The notes: generated by a model not told the origin, from the letters alone. Shown: positions 48,937 through 56,282, counted from the first letter of the stretch. The stretch is 64,000 bases of DNA from Anaerovibrio slackiae (GCF_009695585.1 NZ_VUNR01000005.1:107251-171250); one strand, 5' to 3'. Made by a program: numbers and translations.

Positions 48937-49075
48937 GTTCCTGCAATGGCTTGCTTCGTCGGTGTCTAGTCGGTGGCAATTGGAGCAATGGTTCGTATTG
49001 CAGTTCCCGTGCAGCGAATTGTAACAATTTCTCGTCTAACCGCAATGCCACTATCAGTGGGCGTGCAGTGTCGGA
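48937..49075 (+). repeat. DGR template repeat (TR)
   Basis: Template copy of VR, just upstream of the reverse transcriptase gene. Read in the VR frame it is rich in AAC/AAT codons (GGNWSNG, RAANCNN, SSNRN), whose adenine mutagenesis cannot give stop codons. It would be transcribed into the template RNA used by the reverse transcriptase. Confidence 0.95.
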
Positions 49076-49159
49076 TATGGGGGTACAATGGTGTCGAGCA
49101 ACCCTCAGCTGGGCTTATGAACCTTCCTGCAAAGGAAAATACACAACAGGGGAAGGAGT

Positions 49160-50221
49160 GTGGCTAGTAATGAAAATGAACGTCATAGAGCCTCCGTTAT
49201 GAAACGTCATGGCAATCTTTTTGACCTTATTGCCAGCAAGGAAAACTTATTGGTAGCATTTAATAAGGCTAAGAAGGGAAAGTCACGGCAAAGGAAGGTT
49301 AATGTGGTTGCCAGGAACTTGGATAGAATGCTTAGTGATTTGCATGAGAGCTTGGTTTCTGGTAACTACCATACCTCTCCATATAAAACGAGGACTATAT
49401 ATGAGCCAAAGGAAAGGCTTATATACATATTACCATTTTATCCAGATAGAATAGTACATCATGCAATTATGAATGTACTTGAGCCGGTCTGGAATAACTT
49501 AATGTATTACCATAGCTACGCTTGTCGTAAGGGCAAGGGGATGCACCGTGGCAGTACCTTATGTATGGCGTATGTAAAGCGATATAAATATGTGTTGAAA
49601 TGCGATGTGTCTAAATTTTATCCGAGCATTAATCATGAAGTGCTAAAGAAAATCATTAGGAAGAAAATTAAAGACGGTAGATTACTTATGCTTCTTGACG
49701 AGATTATTGATAGCACTGGCACACCAACAAATGTACCTATAGGAAACTATCTTAGTCAGTGGTTTGGCAATCTTTATCTTAATGAGCTCGATGAAATGGT
49801 CAAGCATAAGCTTGGTGTTAAATCGTATATTCGTTATAGCGATGATTTCGTATTGTTTAGCAACAACAAGTAGGAGCTGCATGAATGGGCGAGGAGAATA
49901 AGGGAGTTCCTTGCATCAAAGCTTTGCTTGCGCATGAGTAAGTGCGATGTATTTCCGGTGAGTAGAGGGGTTGACTTCCTTGGATATAGGCATTTTCCAA
50001 ATAAAATCCTGTGTCGCAAAAGGACGGTGAAGTCGTCCAAGAGGCATGTGAAGGAAACCATGCATCTTCTTAGAAGCGGACGTATATCAAAGGAGCAAGC
50101 ATTAAGCAAGTTGGCAAGTGTAGTCGGATGGATTAAGCACGCCCAGTGTCACAACCTGTATAATGCTATGGAGATAGACAGGATAAAAAAGGAAGTGTTA
50201 GAATATGAAGAAATTCAGTGA
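49160..50221 (+). CDS. DGR reverse transcriptase (one in-frame TAG)
   Basis: 353 residues across TAG 49871-49873. RT motifs in order: EPKERLIYILPFYPDRIVHH, KCDVSKFYPSINHEVLKK, SQWFGNLYLNELD and the catalytic YSDDFVLF with Asp228/Asp229; after the TAG come GVDFLGYRHFPNK and a basic thumb. TAG is codon 238, nine codons after the catalytic pair, so termination would remove the thumb. GTG 49160 with AGGGGAAGG upstream is taken as start; ATG 49199 (MKRHGNLFD) is an alternative. It sits directly after the template repeat. Confidence 0.9.
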
Positions 50222-50489
50222 TTTTGCAAAGACGGAAGCCGGGCTTGTCGGCGATAAGCTAAAGATAAGCGAGGTTATGAATAAGAAAATCGTGGTCACA
50301 GGCTATCGTATGCTTACATAGAAGCATAATAGCAGACCATTGCTGCATCTGCAGTTTGAGCTTGAGGGCAAAACGCATACCACGTTTACCAATAGCGTAG
50401 TGTTAATCCGTCAGTGCGAGACATATCAGGAGGAAATTCCATTTGAGACGATGATTGTCAAGCAGTCCAATTATTACACGTTTTCATGA
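50205..50489 (+). CDS. DGR accessory small protein (one in-frame TAG)
   Basis: 94 residues across TAG 50319-50321. Starts MKKFSDFAKTEAGLVGDKLK, then KKIVVTGYRMLT-TAG-KHN, a strand LLHLQFELEGKTHTTFTNSV and ends QSNYYTF. This OB-like small protein is found beside DGR reverse transcriptases in gut phages; relatives as I recall them have S-K/R at the TAG position. No Avd-type four-helix bundle is seen, so this may replace it. It overlaps the reverse transcriptase gene by 17 bases. Confidence 0.65.
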
Positions 50490-50502
50490 GGAGGTTGATA
50501 CC

Positions 50503-50820
50503 ATGGTAGGTTATCCGAATTTTTTGAATACAAAAGAAGATTATATTTATGTACATGATAATTTTTAGAAAGAGCAGTGGCTGCCAGATTTCCAAGCATT
50601 GCTTGATACCATGAAGGACTGGTTCTTTGACCATGTACTAGCTGATGGCGAAATTGGCATTACCGATGACACTCACAAGGCAGTAATTGAGGAAGTGGAG
50701 CTTGGTGATGATAGGGTTCAGCGTAATGTACAGTACATTCTTAAAGAGAATCCTGACTGCAAATTGCGCAGACTTGGCTTCACTATTCCGGAGGTTAAGA
50801 AATTGATGGCAGGTGAGTAA
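50503..50820 (+). CDS. conserved phage protein near lysis genes (one in-frame TAG)
   Basis: 105 residues across TAG 50566-50568. The opening MVGYPNFLNTKEDYIYVHDN followed by F-TAG-KEQWLPDF is typical of an unassigned family encoded between tail fibre and lysis genes in Bacillota phages. The acidic middle and a C-terminal helix (LGFTIPEVKKLMAG) follow. GAGGTTGATACC precedes ATG 50503. Function unknown. Confidence 0.6.
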
Positions 50821-50822
50821 TC

Positions 50823-50996
50823 ATGAAAATCAGTTTTGAAAAGGTGAACATTGCTGACATTATAATCATTATTGCCCTGTAGATTGCATTGTTTGTTGCA
50901 ATTCATAGTGGCGCAAGCGAGCTGTAGACGACCATAGCAGCAGGGCTTATAGGTTATATCGGTGGTTCTTCATCGCGTGGCAAGGAGGTAATGTGA
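50823..50996 (+). CDS. small membrane protein, holin candidate (two in-frame TAG)
   Basis: 57 residues across TAG 50880-50882 and 50925-50927. One or two hydrophobic segments (VNIADIIIIIAL then IALFVAIHSG, and TTIAAGLIGYIGGSS). Position immediately before the amidase and small size fit a holin. Termination at codon 20 would give no membrane-spanning product, so hole formation would await amber decoding. Ends in TGA. Confidence 0.55.
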
Positions 50997-50997
50997 A

Positions 50998-51594
50998 ATG
51001 AGGAATGTTACATTAAATGAATTGAAGTAGATGGCGATGAATGCCCGTGAAGCCATTTGGGACAAGGCAAGGACGGAGCCGAAGATTTATCTTCATTGGA
51101 CAGCAGGGAGATATGAAACTTGTTTTTCTGATTATCATATTAATATCACGGGCGATGGTGACATTTATGTATCCACGGAAGACCTGTCGGAAACTCTGAG
51201 CCATACTTGGCGCAGGAACTCTGGCAGCATTGGTATCGCTTTGTGCTGTGGGTATGGTGCTGGATCCACTAGTCTCGGTTCATATCCGCCGACAGCCAAG
51301 CAGATTGAGGTGATGGCACAGGTAATCCGTGTTGTTGCTGATGCGCTTTGGCTGACCATCGATAAGGTTCACGTGCTGACCCACGGGGAGGCAGCGAATA
51401 ACGAGGATGGTGACAATAGCTATCACAATCCATACGCATGGTGGAACGATAGCTATAGAGACGGTGATACCCGTGGCGACCTGGAATACCTGGGAACAAC
51501 CGAAAGTCCATGTTACAAGCCGTGGGCAACCGATGGCTCACGTGGTGGCGATGTACTGCGTGGTAAGGCTAATTGGTACAGGAATAATGGATAA
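50998..51594 (+). CDS. N-acetylmuramoyl-L-alanine amidase-like endolysin (one in-frame TAG)
   Basis: 198 residues across TAG 51028-51030 (codon 11: LNELK-TAG-MAMNAR). Amidase_2/PGRP-like features: IYLHWTAGRYE (zinc His), YHINITGDGDIY (second His region), SIGIALCCGYG, KVHVLTHGEAA (third His). It would cleave the peptide from glycan strands at lysis. The TAG lies before the domain; ATG 51031 right after it could give a shorter product, but no ribosome site precedes it. Starts two bases after the holin-like gene. Confidence 0.8.
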
Positions 51595-52123
51595 GGCATG
51601 GATTAAGTATGGTATTGTTATCGTGATACTGTGTGCAGTCGGCTGGTTCTTATGGCATCGTGAGCCAGCCACTGTCATGCCACAGGAGCAAACCACGGAT
51701 GTAAATACTGTACAGAATAGACTTGAAGTGAACAAGCAGAACGCCAAGGAAATTGTTACGCAGGTTAAGGAAATCCATACATATACCAAGGAGCCTGTAG
51801 CAACTTATATTGAAACCAGTCCTGAGCCAGAGAAAGCCGTGGAGAAAAAGCTGGAAAAGAAGGATGTCACGTTGCCACCGGAAGCGTTGAAGGACACGGA
51901 TAAGACAGTTGTGACCACCGATGGCACGAAGGTTGATGTGTACAAAATAAATACATATAGAAATTGGGAGTTCGGCGTGGGCCTCGGAAGGCATGGTAAT
52001 GAATCTTATGTACCAATTTCATTACAGCGGAACTACGACAGGGTGCATAGCATAACTGTGGAAGCACATGTGAATGAACAGGGCATCCGCGGTGGCGAAG
52101 TACAATGGAAAGTACATTTTTGA
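51587..52123 (+). CDS. membrane-anchored coiled-coil protein, spanin-like
   Basis: 178 residues. N-terminal membrane segment (WIKYGIVIVILCAVGWFLWH), a Gln/Glu/Lys-rich coiled coil (VNTVQNRLEVNKQNAKEIVT), then a C-terminal beta domain (EFGVGLGRHGNESYVPISLQ, ending VQWKVHF). Its ATG overlaps the amidase stop. A single N-terminal anchor with a long periplasmic part after endolysin is the layout of an inner-membrane spanin, but the C-terminal domain differs, so the role is uncertain. A terminator overlaps its stop. Confidence 0.55.
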   Translation: MDKAWIKYGIVIVILCAVGWFLWHREPATVMPQEQTTDVNTVQNRLEVNKQNAKEIVTQVKEIHTYTKEPVATYIETSPEPEKAVEKKLEKKDVTLPPEALKDTDKTVVTTDGTKVDVYKINTYRNWEFGVGLGRHGNESYVPISLQRNYDRVHSITVEAHVNEQGIRGGEVQWKVHF

Positions 52124-52154
52124 GGGAGACTGAAAAAGTTTCCCTCTTTTTTTG
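52122..52154 (+). terminator. rho-independent terminator at end of late region
   Basis: GAGGGAGAC (52122-52130) pairs with GTTTCCCTC (52138-52146) around TGAAAAA, followed by seven T. It marks the end of the amber-containing late region. Confidence 0.85.
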
Positions 52155-52163
52155 TTTTTACCC

Positions 52164-52192
52164 TTGACTAACTCAGAGATGTATTATATCAT
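52164..52192 (+). promoter_or_regulatory. promoter of antirepressor operon with operator-like boxes
   Basis: TTGACT (52164-52169), 17-nt spacer, TATCAT (52187-52192). The -10 box lies within GATG-N8-CATC (52178-52193), and further GATG/CATC boxes occur at 52203-52213 and 52232, suggesting repressor sites. Confidence 0.65.
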
Positions 52193-52251
52193 CTGTGTAT
52201 AACATCGATGATGTAAATGTAACGCGTATATCATCAAAGGAGTGTTTGTTA

Positions 52252-52309
52252 ATGGAAAACAAGATTCAGGTTTTTACCAATGAGAAGTTCGGTAAGGTTC
52301 GTACATTAA
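52252..52309 (+). repeat. 58-bp perfect direct repeat at gene starts
   Basis: Bases 52252-52309 are identical to 52963-53020; both encode MENKIQVFTNEKFGKVRTL. Downstream the two genes diverge, so the start has been duplicated recently or kept uniform by conversion. Confidence 0.9.
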
Positions 52310-52950
52310 TGATTAACAACGAACCGTGGTTCGTGGGCAAGGATGTAGCAGTCGCTCTTGGCTACAAAGATACCTCTGATGCCCTGAAAAAGCATGTCGA
52401 CACTGAGGATAAGCTGACTCGGCGTTTTGCCGACTCAGGTCAAAGCAGGGAAATGTATATTATTAATGAGTCCGGTGTGTACTCTTTAGTCCTGAGTAGT
52501 AAACTGCCCACCGCTAAAAAGTTTAAGCGCTGGGTGACCAGCGAAGTCCTTCCTTCCATTCGCAAGACTGGTGGGTATTCTCTTGAGATTCCAAAGGATT
52601 ATCCGTCAGCACTCAGAGCCCTGGCTGACCAGTGTGAAATCAACAGGATAATGAAGCCAAAGGCAGATTTCTATGACACTGTTGCCAGTACAGAGTCCCT
52701 GCTGTCCATGAATGATACAGCGAAAATCCTGAACATGGGCGTGGGAAGGAATAAGTTATTCAAGCTTCTGAGAGACAAAAAGATTCTCATGAAGGATAAC
52801 ATGCCTTACCAGCGTTATGTTGATGCAGGGTATTTCAAAATGGTTGAGTCGTATTACATGGCTGGTGATAATTCAGTAGTTTCCAAAACTACCTATGTAC
52901 GCCAGCGTGGCGTGGATTACATTCGTAAGCTTTTGAATGAGTGTGCGTAA
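52252..52950 (+). CDS. BRO-N / antirepressor protein 1
   Basis: 232 residues. N-terminal BRO domain (EPWFVGKDVAVALGYKDTSD; YIINESGVYSLVLSSKLPTA; WVTSEVLPSIRKTGGY) and a C-terminal ANT/KilAC-type domain (SMNDTAKILNMGVGRNKLFK, YQRYVDAGYFKMVESYY). These proteins antagonise repressors or act as DNA-binding regulators in phages. The ATG at 52252 has GGAGTG upstream. The first 58 coding bases are identical to those of the next gene. First gene of a rightward operon with a good promoter and no TAG codons. Confidence 0.85.
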   Translation: MENKIQVFTNEKFGKVRTLMINNEPWFVGKDVAVALGYKDTSDALKKHVDTEDKLTRRFADSGQSREMYIINESGVYSLVLSSKLPTAKKFKRWVTSEVLPSIRKTGGYSLEIPKDYPSALRALADQCEINRIMKPKADFYDTVASTESLLSMNDTAKILNMGVGRNKLFKLLRDKKILMKDNMPYQRYVDAGYFKMVESYYMAGDNSVVSKTTYVRQRGVDYIRKLLNECA

Positions 52951-52962
52951 GGAGGAAGTCAA

Positions 52963-53682
52963 ATGGAAAACAAGATTCAGGTTTTTACCAATGAGAAGTT
53001 CGGTAAGGTTCGTACATTAAATGAGGGTGGCAAGATTTACTTTGTTGCCAGTGATATTGCTAAGAGGCTTGGGTATACCAATCTTAGCAAAGCTGTTAAT
53101 GACCATTGCAGGTGGGTAACGAAACGTTATATACCTCACCCACAGGGCAATGGTAGCCTTGAGGTAAACATTATCCCGGAAGGTGATGTTTATCGCTTGA
53201 TAACCCATAGCAAATTGCCAACAGCAGAACGCTTTGAAAAATGGGTATTCGATGAAGTCCTTCCGTCCATCCGTAAGACCGGTGGATATACCCTGCCTGA
53301 CTTCACGAATCCTATTGAAGCCGCGAGAGCATGGGCTGATGAATGCGAGGCAAAACAGAAGGCTCTCGCCCAGGTAAATGAAATGAAACCCAAGGCTGAG
53401 TTCTACGATGATGTAACTGGCTCTGAGGATACTATCGACATCGGCGAGGTGGCTAAGGTACTGCATATGGGCATCGGCAGAAACAAGCTGTTCCAGTTCC
53501 TCCGTGATAAAAAAGTGTTAGCACCGAACAATGCGCCATATCAGAGGTTCATTGATGCCGGGTATTTCAGGAGAGTCGAGAGCAGTTATGAAGTGTATGG
53601 GACCACACATGTCAGCGTGAAGACCGTAGTGTTCCAGCGTGGCGTGGATTATATTCGTAAGCTTCTGAAGGAGAGTGCATGA
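52963..53682 (+). CDS. BRO-N / antirepressor protein 2
   Basis: 239 residues, a paralogue of the preceding gene with the same layout: BRO-N (KIYFVASDIAKRLGYTNLSK; LITHSKLPTAERFEKWVFDE) and a KilAC-like C-terminus (IDIGEVAKVLHMGIGRNKLF; YQRFIDAGYFRRVESSYEV). GGAGG precedes the ATG. The middle differs considerably from the first copy, indicating different DNA or protein targets. Ends in TGA. Confidence 0.85.
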   Translation: MENKIQVFTNEKFGKVRTLNEGGKIYFVASDIAKRLGYTNLSKAVNDHCRWVTKRYIPHPQGNGSLEVNIIPEGDVYRLITHSKLPTAERFEKWVFDEVLPSIRKTGGYTLPDFTNPIEAARAWADECEAKQKALAQVNEMKPKAEFYDDVTGSEDTIDIGEVAKVLHMGIGRNKLFQFLRDKKVLAPNNAPYQRFIDAGYFRRVESSYEVYGTTHVSVKTVVFQRGVDYIRKLLKESA

Positions 53683-53683
53683 C

Positions 53684-53839
53684 ATGCTGGTGATTAACGG
53701 TGGCTACCGTGATGCTACAGCTTGCACGGTGGAAGAATTGATTGACTGGCTCTCTGAATTTGACCGTGAGAGCCAGGTATACATTAACAGCAACGGAACG
53801 CTATTGCCAGTCGTATGGCGTTCCCTGGGAGGCGAGTGA
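53684..53839 (+). CDS. small hypothetical protein
   Basis: 51 residues (MLVINGGYRDATACTVEELI...), a family of small phage proteins with T-V-E-E-L-I-x-x-L. It starts two bases after the preceding stop, with GGAGAG upstream, and its last codons contain the ribosome site of the next gene. Confidence 0.55.
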   Translation: MLVINGGYRDATACTVEELIDWLSEFDRESQVYINSNGTLLPVVWRSLGGE

Positions 53840-53840
53840 A

Positions 53841-54047
53841 ATGCAATCATACAAATTGTCTATTCCTGGTTCCGCTGATATAAGCTTTTGCAAAGCAACT
53901 GATTGTAAAACATATTGCCGCAGAAACCGTAGTCTTGAGTGCTTCAAGCGGTGGCTCAAGAGAGAAGTGGAGATTTGCGGTGAGTATGCAAGGTATTCCG
54001 TGAGCGATTTCATGGATAGGTGCAGTGATTACAGGAGGGAATCATGA
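53841..54047 (+). CDS. small Cys-rich hypothetical protein
   Basis: 68 residues with Cys at FCKATDCKTYCRRNRSLEC, possibly metal-binding. GGGAGGCGAG precedes ATG 53841 and the end overlaps the next ATG. No family recognised. Confidence 0.55.
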   Translation: MQSYKLSIPGSADISFCKATDCKTYCRRNRSLECFKRWLKREVEICGEYARYSVSDFMDRCSDYRRES

Positions 54048-54316
54048 TTAAATTTATATCCTATGATGGCAAGTTTCCTAATTTATGCAGAGGAACACTG
54101 GCCATTGAAAAAGATGGAAAACGATATGAGCTTCGTAATGTACTCATATCCTGTGGAAATAGCTTCATTGATGCCTATGGGGATGGGTATACGATAAAGG
54201 GGCCTTGGCGCATAGATTCTTTTGAACTTCCAAGGAAGTTGCAGGGGGACATCAAAGAAATAGAAGAGCTCGTTAATGAGCATTTGGAACATGGATGTTG
54301 CGGAGGGTGCATATGA
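54044..54316 (+). CDS. hypothetical protein
   Basis: 90 residues; beta-rich (KFISYDGKFPNLCRGTLAIE) with a helical end and a terminal HGCCGGCI motif that may bind metal. ATGA overlap at both ends places it firmly in the operon. Function unknown. Confidence 0.6.
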   Translation: MIKFISYDGKFPNLCRGTLAIEKDGKRYELRNVLISCGNSFIDAYGDGYTIKGPWRIDSFELPRKLQGDIKEIEELVNEHLEHGCCGGCI

Positions 54317-54558
54317 CAAACAGGGGTAAGAAAGTTAAAGAATGGGCTGGCACCATGGTAAAGAATGGGTTCTCAATTCATGTGAGCACGTTGGCCCCAT
54401 ACCTTTACCGTGTGTATAAGGACGAGATTGTAAACGGAGAACAGGTGAGATACAATTATGGCTTTCATTTCTGGTTACCAAATGGGGTACACCATGAAGC
54501 TGATTGCTTGCCAGATGCATTAAGGGAAATCAAAATGTATAGGAGCGAAGAAAAATGA
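54313..54558 (+). CDS. hypothetical protein
   Basis: 81 residues, basic N-terminus (MTNRGKKVKEWAGTMVKNGF) and an aromatic-rich middle (YNYGFHFWLPNGVHHEADCL). ATG 54313 has GGAGGG upstream and overlaps the previous stop. Function unknown. Confidence 0.6.
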   Translation: MTNRGKKVKEWAGTMVKNGFSIHVSTLAPYLYRVYKDEIVNGEQVRYNYGFHFWLPNGVHHEADCLPDALREIKMYRSEEK

Positions 54559-54761
54559 CAAAAGAAGATGCTTACAAAATGATTGAGAGCATGAAGGTAA
54601 TTAATGAAACTTGTAGACATGCATATCTTACAGCGGATGTTCGTAAACGTGAATGCTATTGTAAGAATTGTCCGTTGGACACTGGGGATGAGTGCAACGA
54701 TAGCTTCTATCCAAGTATCGTAAGTATCATTCAGAACTATAAATTTAAGGAGAGAGATTAG
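54555..54761 (+). CDS. small Cys-rich protein (C-x2-C type)
   Basis: 68 residues with Cys spacing ECYCKNCPLDTGDEC, similar to its downstream neighbours. Overlaps the previous stop (ATGA). The frame stops at TAG (54759-54761), directly followed by the GTG start of the next gene; if decoded it would gain only three residues before TAA, so either reading is possible. Confidence 0.55.
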   Translation: MTKEDAYKMIESMKVINETCRHAYLTADVRKRECYCKNCPLDTGDECNDSFYPSIVSIIQNYKFKERD

Positions 54762-54762
54762 C

Positions 54763-54948
54763 GTGACTAATGCAGACATAATTAGGAACATGTCAGACGA
54801 GGAACTGTTCAAGTTTCTTACTCAGGAACTAAATGTTATCAGCACATGTTGTATTTGTGACTATGGTGGCTGCGGGCCTGGGGATAATTATGATTGCCAG
54901 GAGGGTGTCATGAGCTGGTTAACATCTGAGGTAGTGGTATTGGAGTGA
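54763..54948 (+). CDS. small Cys-rich paralogue
   Basis: 61 residues: MTNADIIRNMSDEELFKFLT, a Cys cluster (CCICDYGGCGPGDNYDC) and a C-terminal GVMSWLTSE. The same layout (N-x-D-x-I-x-x-[ML]-S-x-x-E-[LM], Cys cluster, G-x-x-x-W-L-x-x-E) occurs in the genes at 54956 and 55661. The family is widespread in Bacillota phages and unassigned. GTG start with AAGGAGAG upstream. Confidence 0.6.
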   Translation: MTNADIIRNMSDEELFKFLTQELNVISTCCICDYGGCGPGDNYDCQEGVMSWLTSEVVVLE

Positions 54949-54955
54949 AGTGAAA

Positions 54956-55273
54956 ATGACTAATAGAGATAAGATTAATGCACTGTCAAATAGAGAAATG
55001 GCTGTTTTATGGGACTATATCAAAAGCGATTGCGCTGGCAGTAATTGCGTATTTTATGCTTGCCCTGACTGCGGTGGTGACTGTCTGAAGGGCTTTGAGG
55101 CATGGTTGGGATTAGAGTGTGAAGTTGAAGAAAATCCACCTGCCGAGAATGTAGCTGAGCCACAGCAGGAAGCACCTGCCGAGAGAAACCATGATAAGAC
55201 CATTGAGGACTTACGAAAGGCGGTCTGGTATATAAACAGGCAGATACAAAGATTGGAAGGTGCAGGGAAATGA
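54956..55273 (+). CDS. Cys-rich paralogue with extended C-terminus
   Basis: 105 residues: MTNRDKINALSNREMAVLWD, Cys cluster (CAGSNCVFYACPDCGGDC), WLGLECE, then an additional Pro/Glu linker and a C-terminal helix (KAVWYINRQIQRLEGAG). ATG 54956 has GGAG ten bases upstream; a GTG at 54950 is too close. Overlaps the next gene. Confidence 0.6.
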   Translation: MTNRDKINALSNREMAVLWDYIKSDCAGSNCVFYACPDCGGDCLKGFEAWLGLECEVEENPPAENVAEPQQEAPAERNHDKTIEDLRKAVWYINRQIQRLEGAGK

Positions 55274-55668
55274 ATAAATGGAAGCCTAATTACGCAGAGG
55301 AATATTTTGTCCCCTATATTAACTTCGGTAAACCAATCAGTTCTGGCTGTGTTTGGCTGAGTCGTGATGATGACCATGCACGATACAATGCTAACATAGT
55401 CTTTCAAACAGCCGAAGAGGCTTTGGAGCTTGCAGAGAAAATGCTGGCGGTGGCAAAGGATAGTCCAGTGAATAGTAGGGATAATCCTCTTACAGCCTAT
55501 AGATATGTCTATGATAACGGTAGAATTAAGTGTCCAAATTGTTCTAAAGAGTTCGTCTGGGGCTACTACGATGGCGATGGTTACGATGAAATAAATTACT
55601 GTCCATATTGCGGTCAGAGGATAAATGTTGTAGATAACGAGGATGATGAGGAGGAGAGCCATGAGTAG
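55270..55668 (+). CDS. protein with C-terminal zinc ribbon
   Basis: 132 residues; helical middle and C-terminal zinc ribbon (CPNCSKEFVWGYYDGDGYDE then YCPYCGQRI). It may contact nucleic acid or a protein partner. It ends in TAG (55666-55668), inside the start of the next gene (ATGAGTAG); reading through would add about 14 residues in the +0 frame and looks accidental. Confidence 0.6.
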   Translation: MNKWKPNYAEEYFVPYINFGKPISSGCVWLSRDDDHARYNANIVFQTAEEALELAEKMLAVAKDSPVNSRDNPLTAYRYVYDNGRIKCPNCSKEFVWGYYDGDGYDEINYCPYCGQRINVVDNEDDEEESHE

Positions 55669-56032
55669 AAGCAGAAGCCAGAAGCTCATAGAAGCAGCAA
55701 TGCTAATTAAGAATAATTGCCAGGGACTCAAGAGCAGAGATAAATGTAAAAAGTGTGTCTTTAACAGTGATGGTGAGTCCACCATATGTTTACTAGATCC
55801 TCCTGGCGAATTTGAGCCAGATTATTGGATTATCCCAAAGGACAAAGTTAAGACTTTTGCGACTAAGGCTGATGCAATTAGGGCTATGAGTAATAATGAG
55901 CTAGCTAAGCTCCTCCACAGTAAGTGTGGTTGCGCGTTCTGTGTACGCGATATACACGAATGCAAGGGTGATGTACCATGCATAGAAGGCATAAGGGCAT
56001 GGCTTGGACAGGAGGTAGGATGCGATGAATAA
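55661..56032 (+). CDS. Cys-rich paralogue, largest member
   Basis: 123 residues. Two Cys groups: CQGLKSRDKCKKCVF near the N-terminus and CGCAFCVRDIHECKGDVPC near the C-terminus, the latter with the paralogue motif DAIRAMSNNELAKLL and RAWLGQE. ATG 55661 has GAGGAGG upstream; earlier ATGs would sit on that site. Overlaps the next gene by eight bases. Confidence 0.6.
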   Translation: MSRSRSQKLIEAAMLIKNNCQGLKSRDKCKKCVFNSDGESTICLLDPPGEFEPDYWIIPKDKVKTFATKADAIRAMSNNELAKLLHSKCGCAFCVRDIHECKGDVPCIEGIRAWLGQEVGCDE

Positions 56033-56282
56033 TAAGGAGTTCCTATACAAATACGATAACTGTGTGCGATTCACCAGCTCGGAGATTATATCCATGTGCA
56101 AAGGAAAAGTTGGCACTAATGTCAAGATATTTTGGGATGAACCTGAAGATAATATGGTTACATGCGAGTTTACTGTTGCAAAACGGAGATTTCAGATTGA
56201 CTACATGGGGGCGCATGACTCATATGGTCAAGCCTGGGATGACGATTTTTGCGATAGCTATCCAAAGGAGATTAGAGAATGA
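56025..56282 (+). CDS. hypothetical protein
   Basis: 85 residues, acidic at the C-terminus, beta-rich (NMVTCEFTVAKRRFQIDYMG). AGGAGG precedes ATG 56025 and the end overlaps the next start. No family recognised. Confidence 0.55.
   Translation: MNNKEFLYKYDNCVRFTSSEIISMCKGKVGTNVKIFWDEPEDNMVTCEFTVAKRRFQIDYMGAHDSYGQAWDDDFCDSYPKEIRE

Noticed and set aside
49160..50221. Group II intron or retron reverse transcriptase
   Set aside because: Neighbouring VR/TR pair with adenine-only differences and the RT motif set identify a DGR.
18033..51594. Widespread pseudogenes or a decayed prophage as the cause of in-frame TAGs
   Set aside because: Only TAG, never TAA or TGA, interrupts frames; frameshifts are absent, stops are exclusively TAA/TGA, and a CUA tRNA is present.
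18033..51594. Code 15 (TAG as glutamine) as the default reading
   Set aside because: Possible, but the only CUA tRNA seen has serine identity elements and several conserved contexts call for serine; kept as the main alternative.
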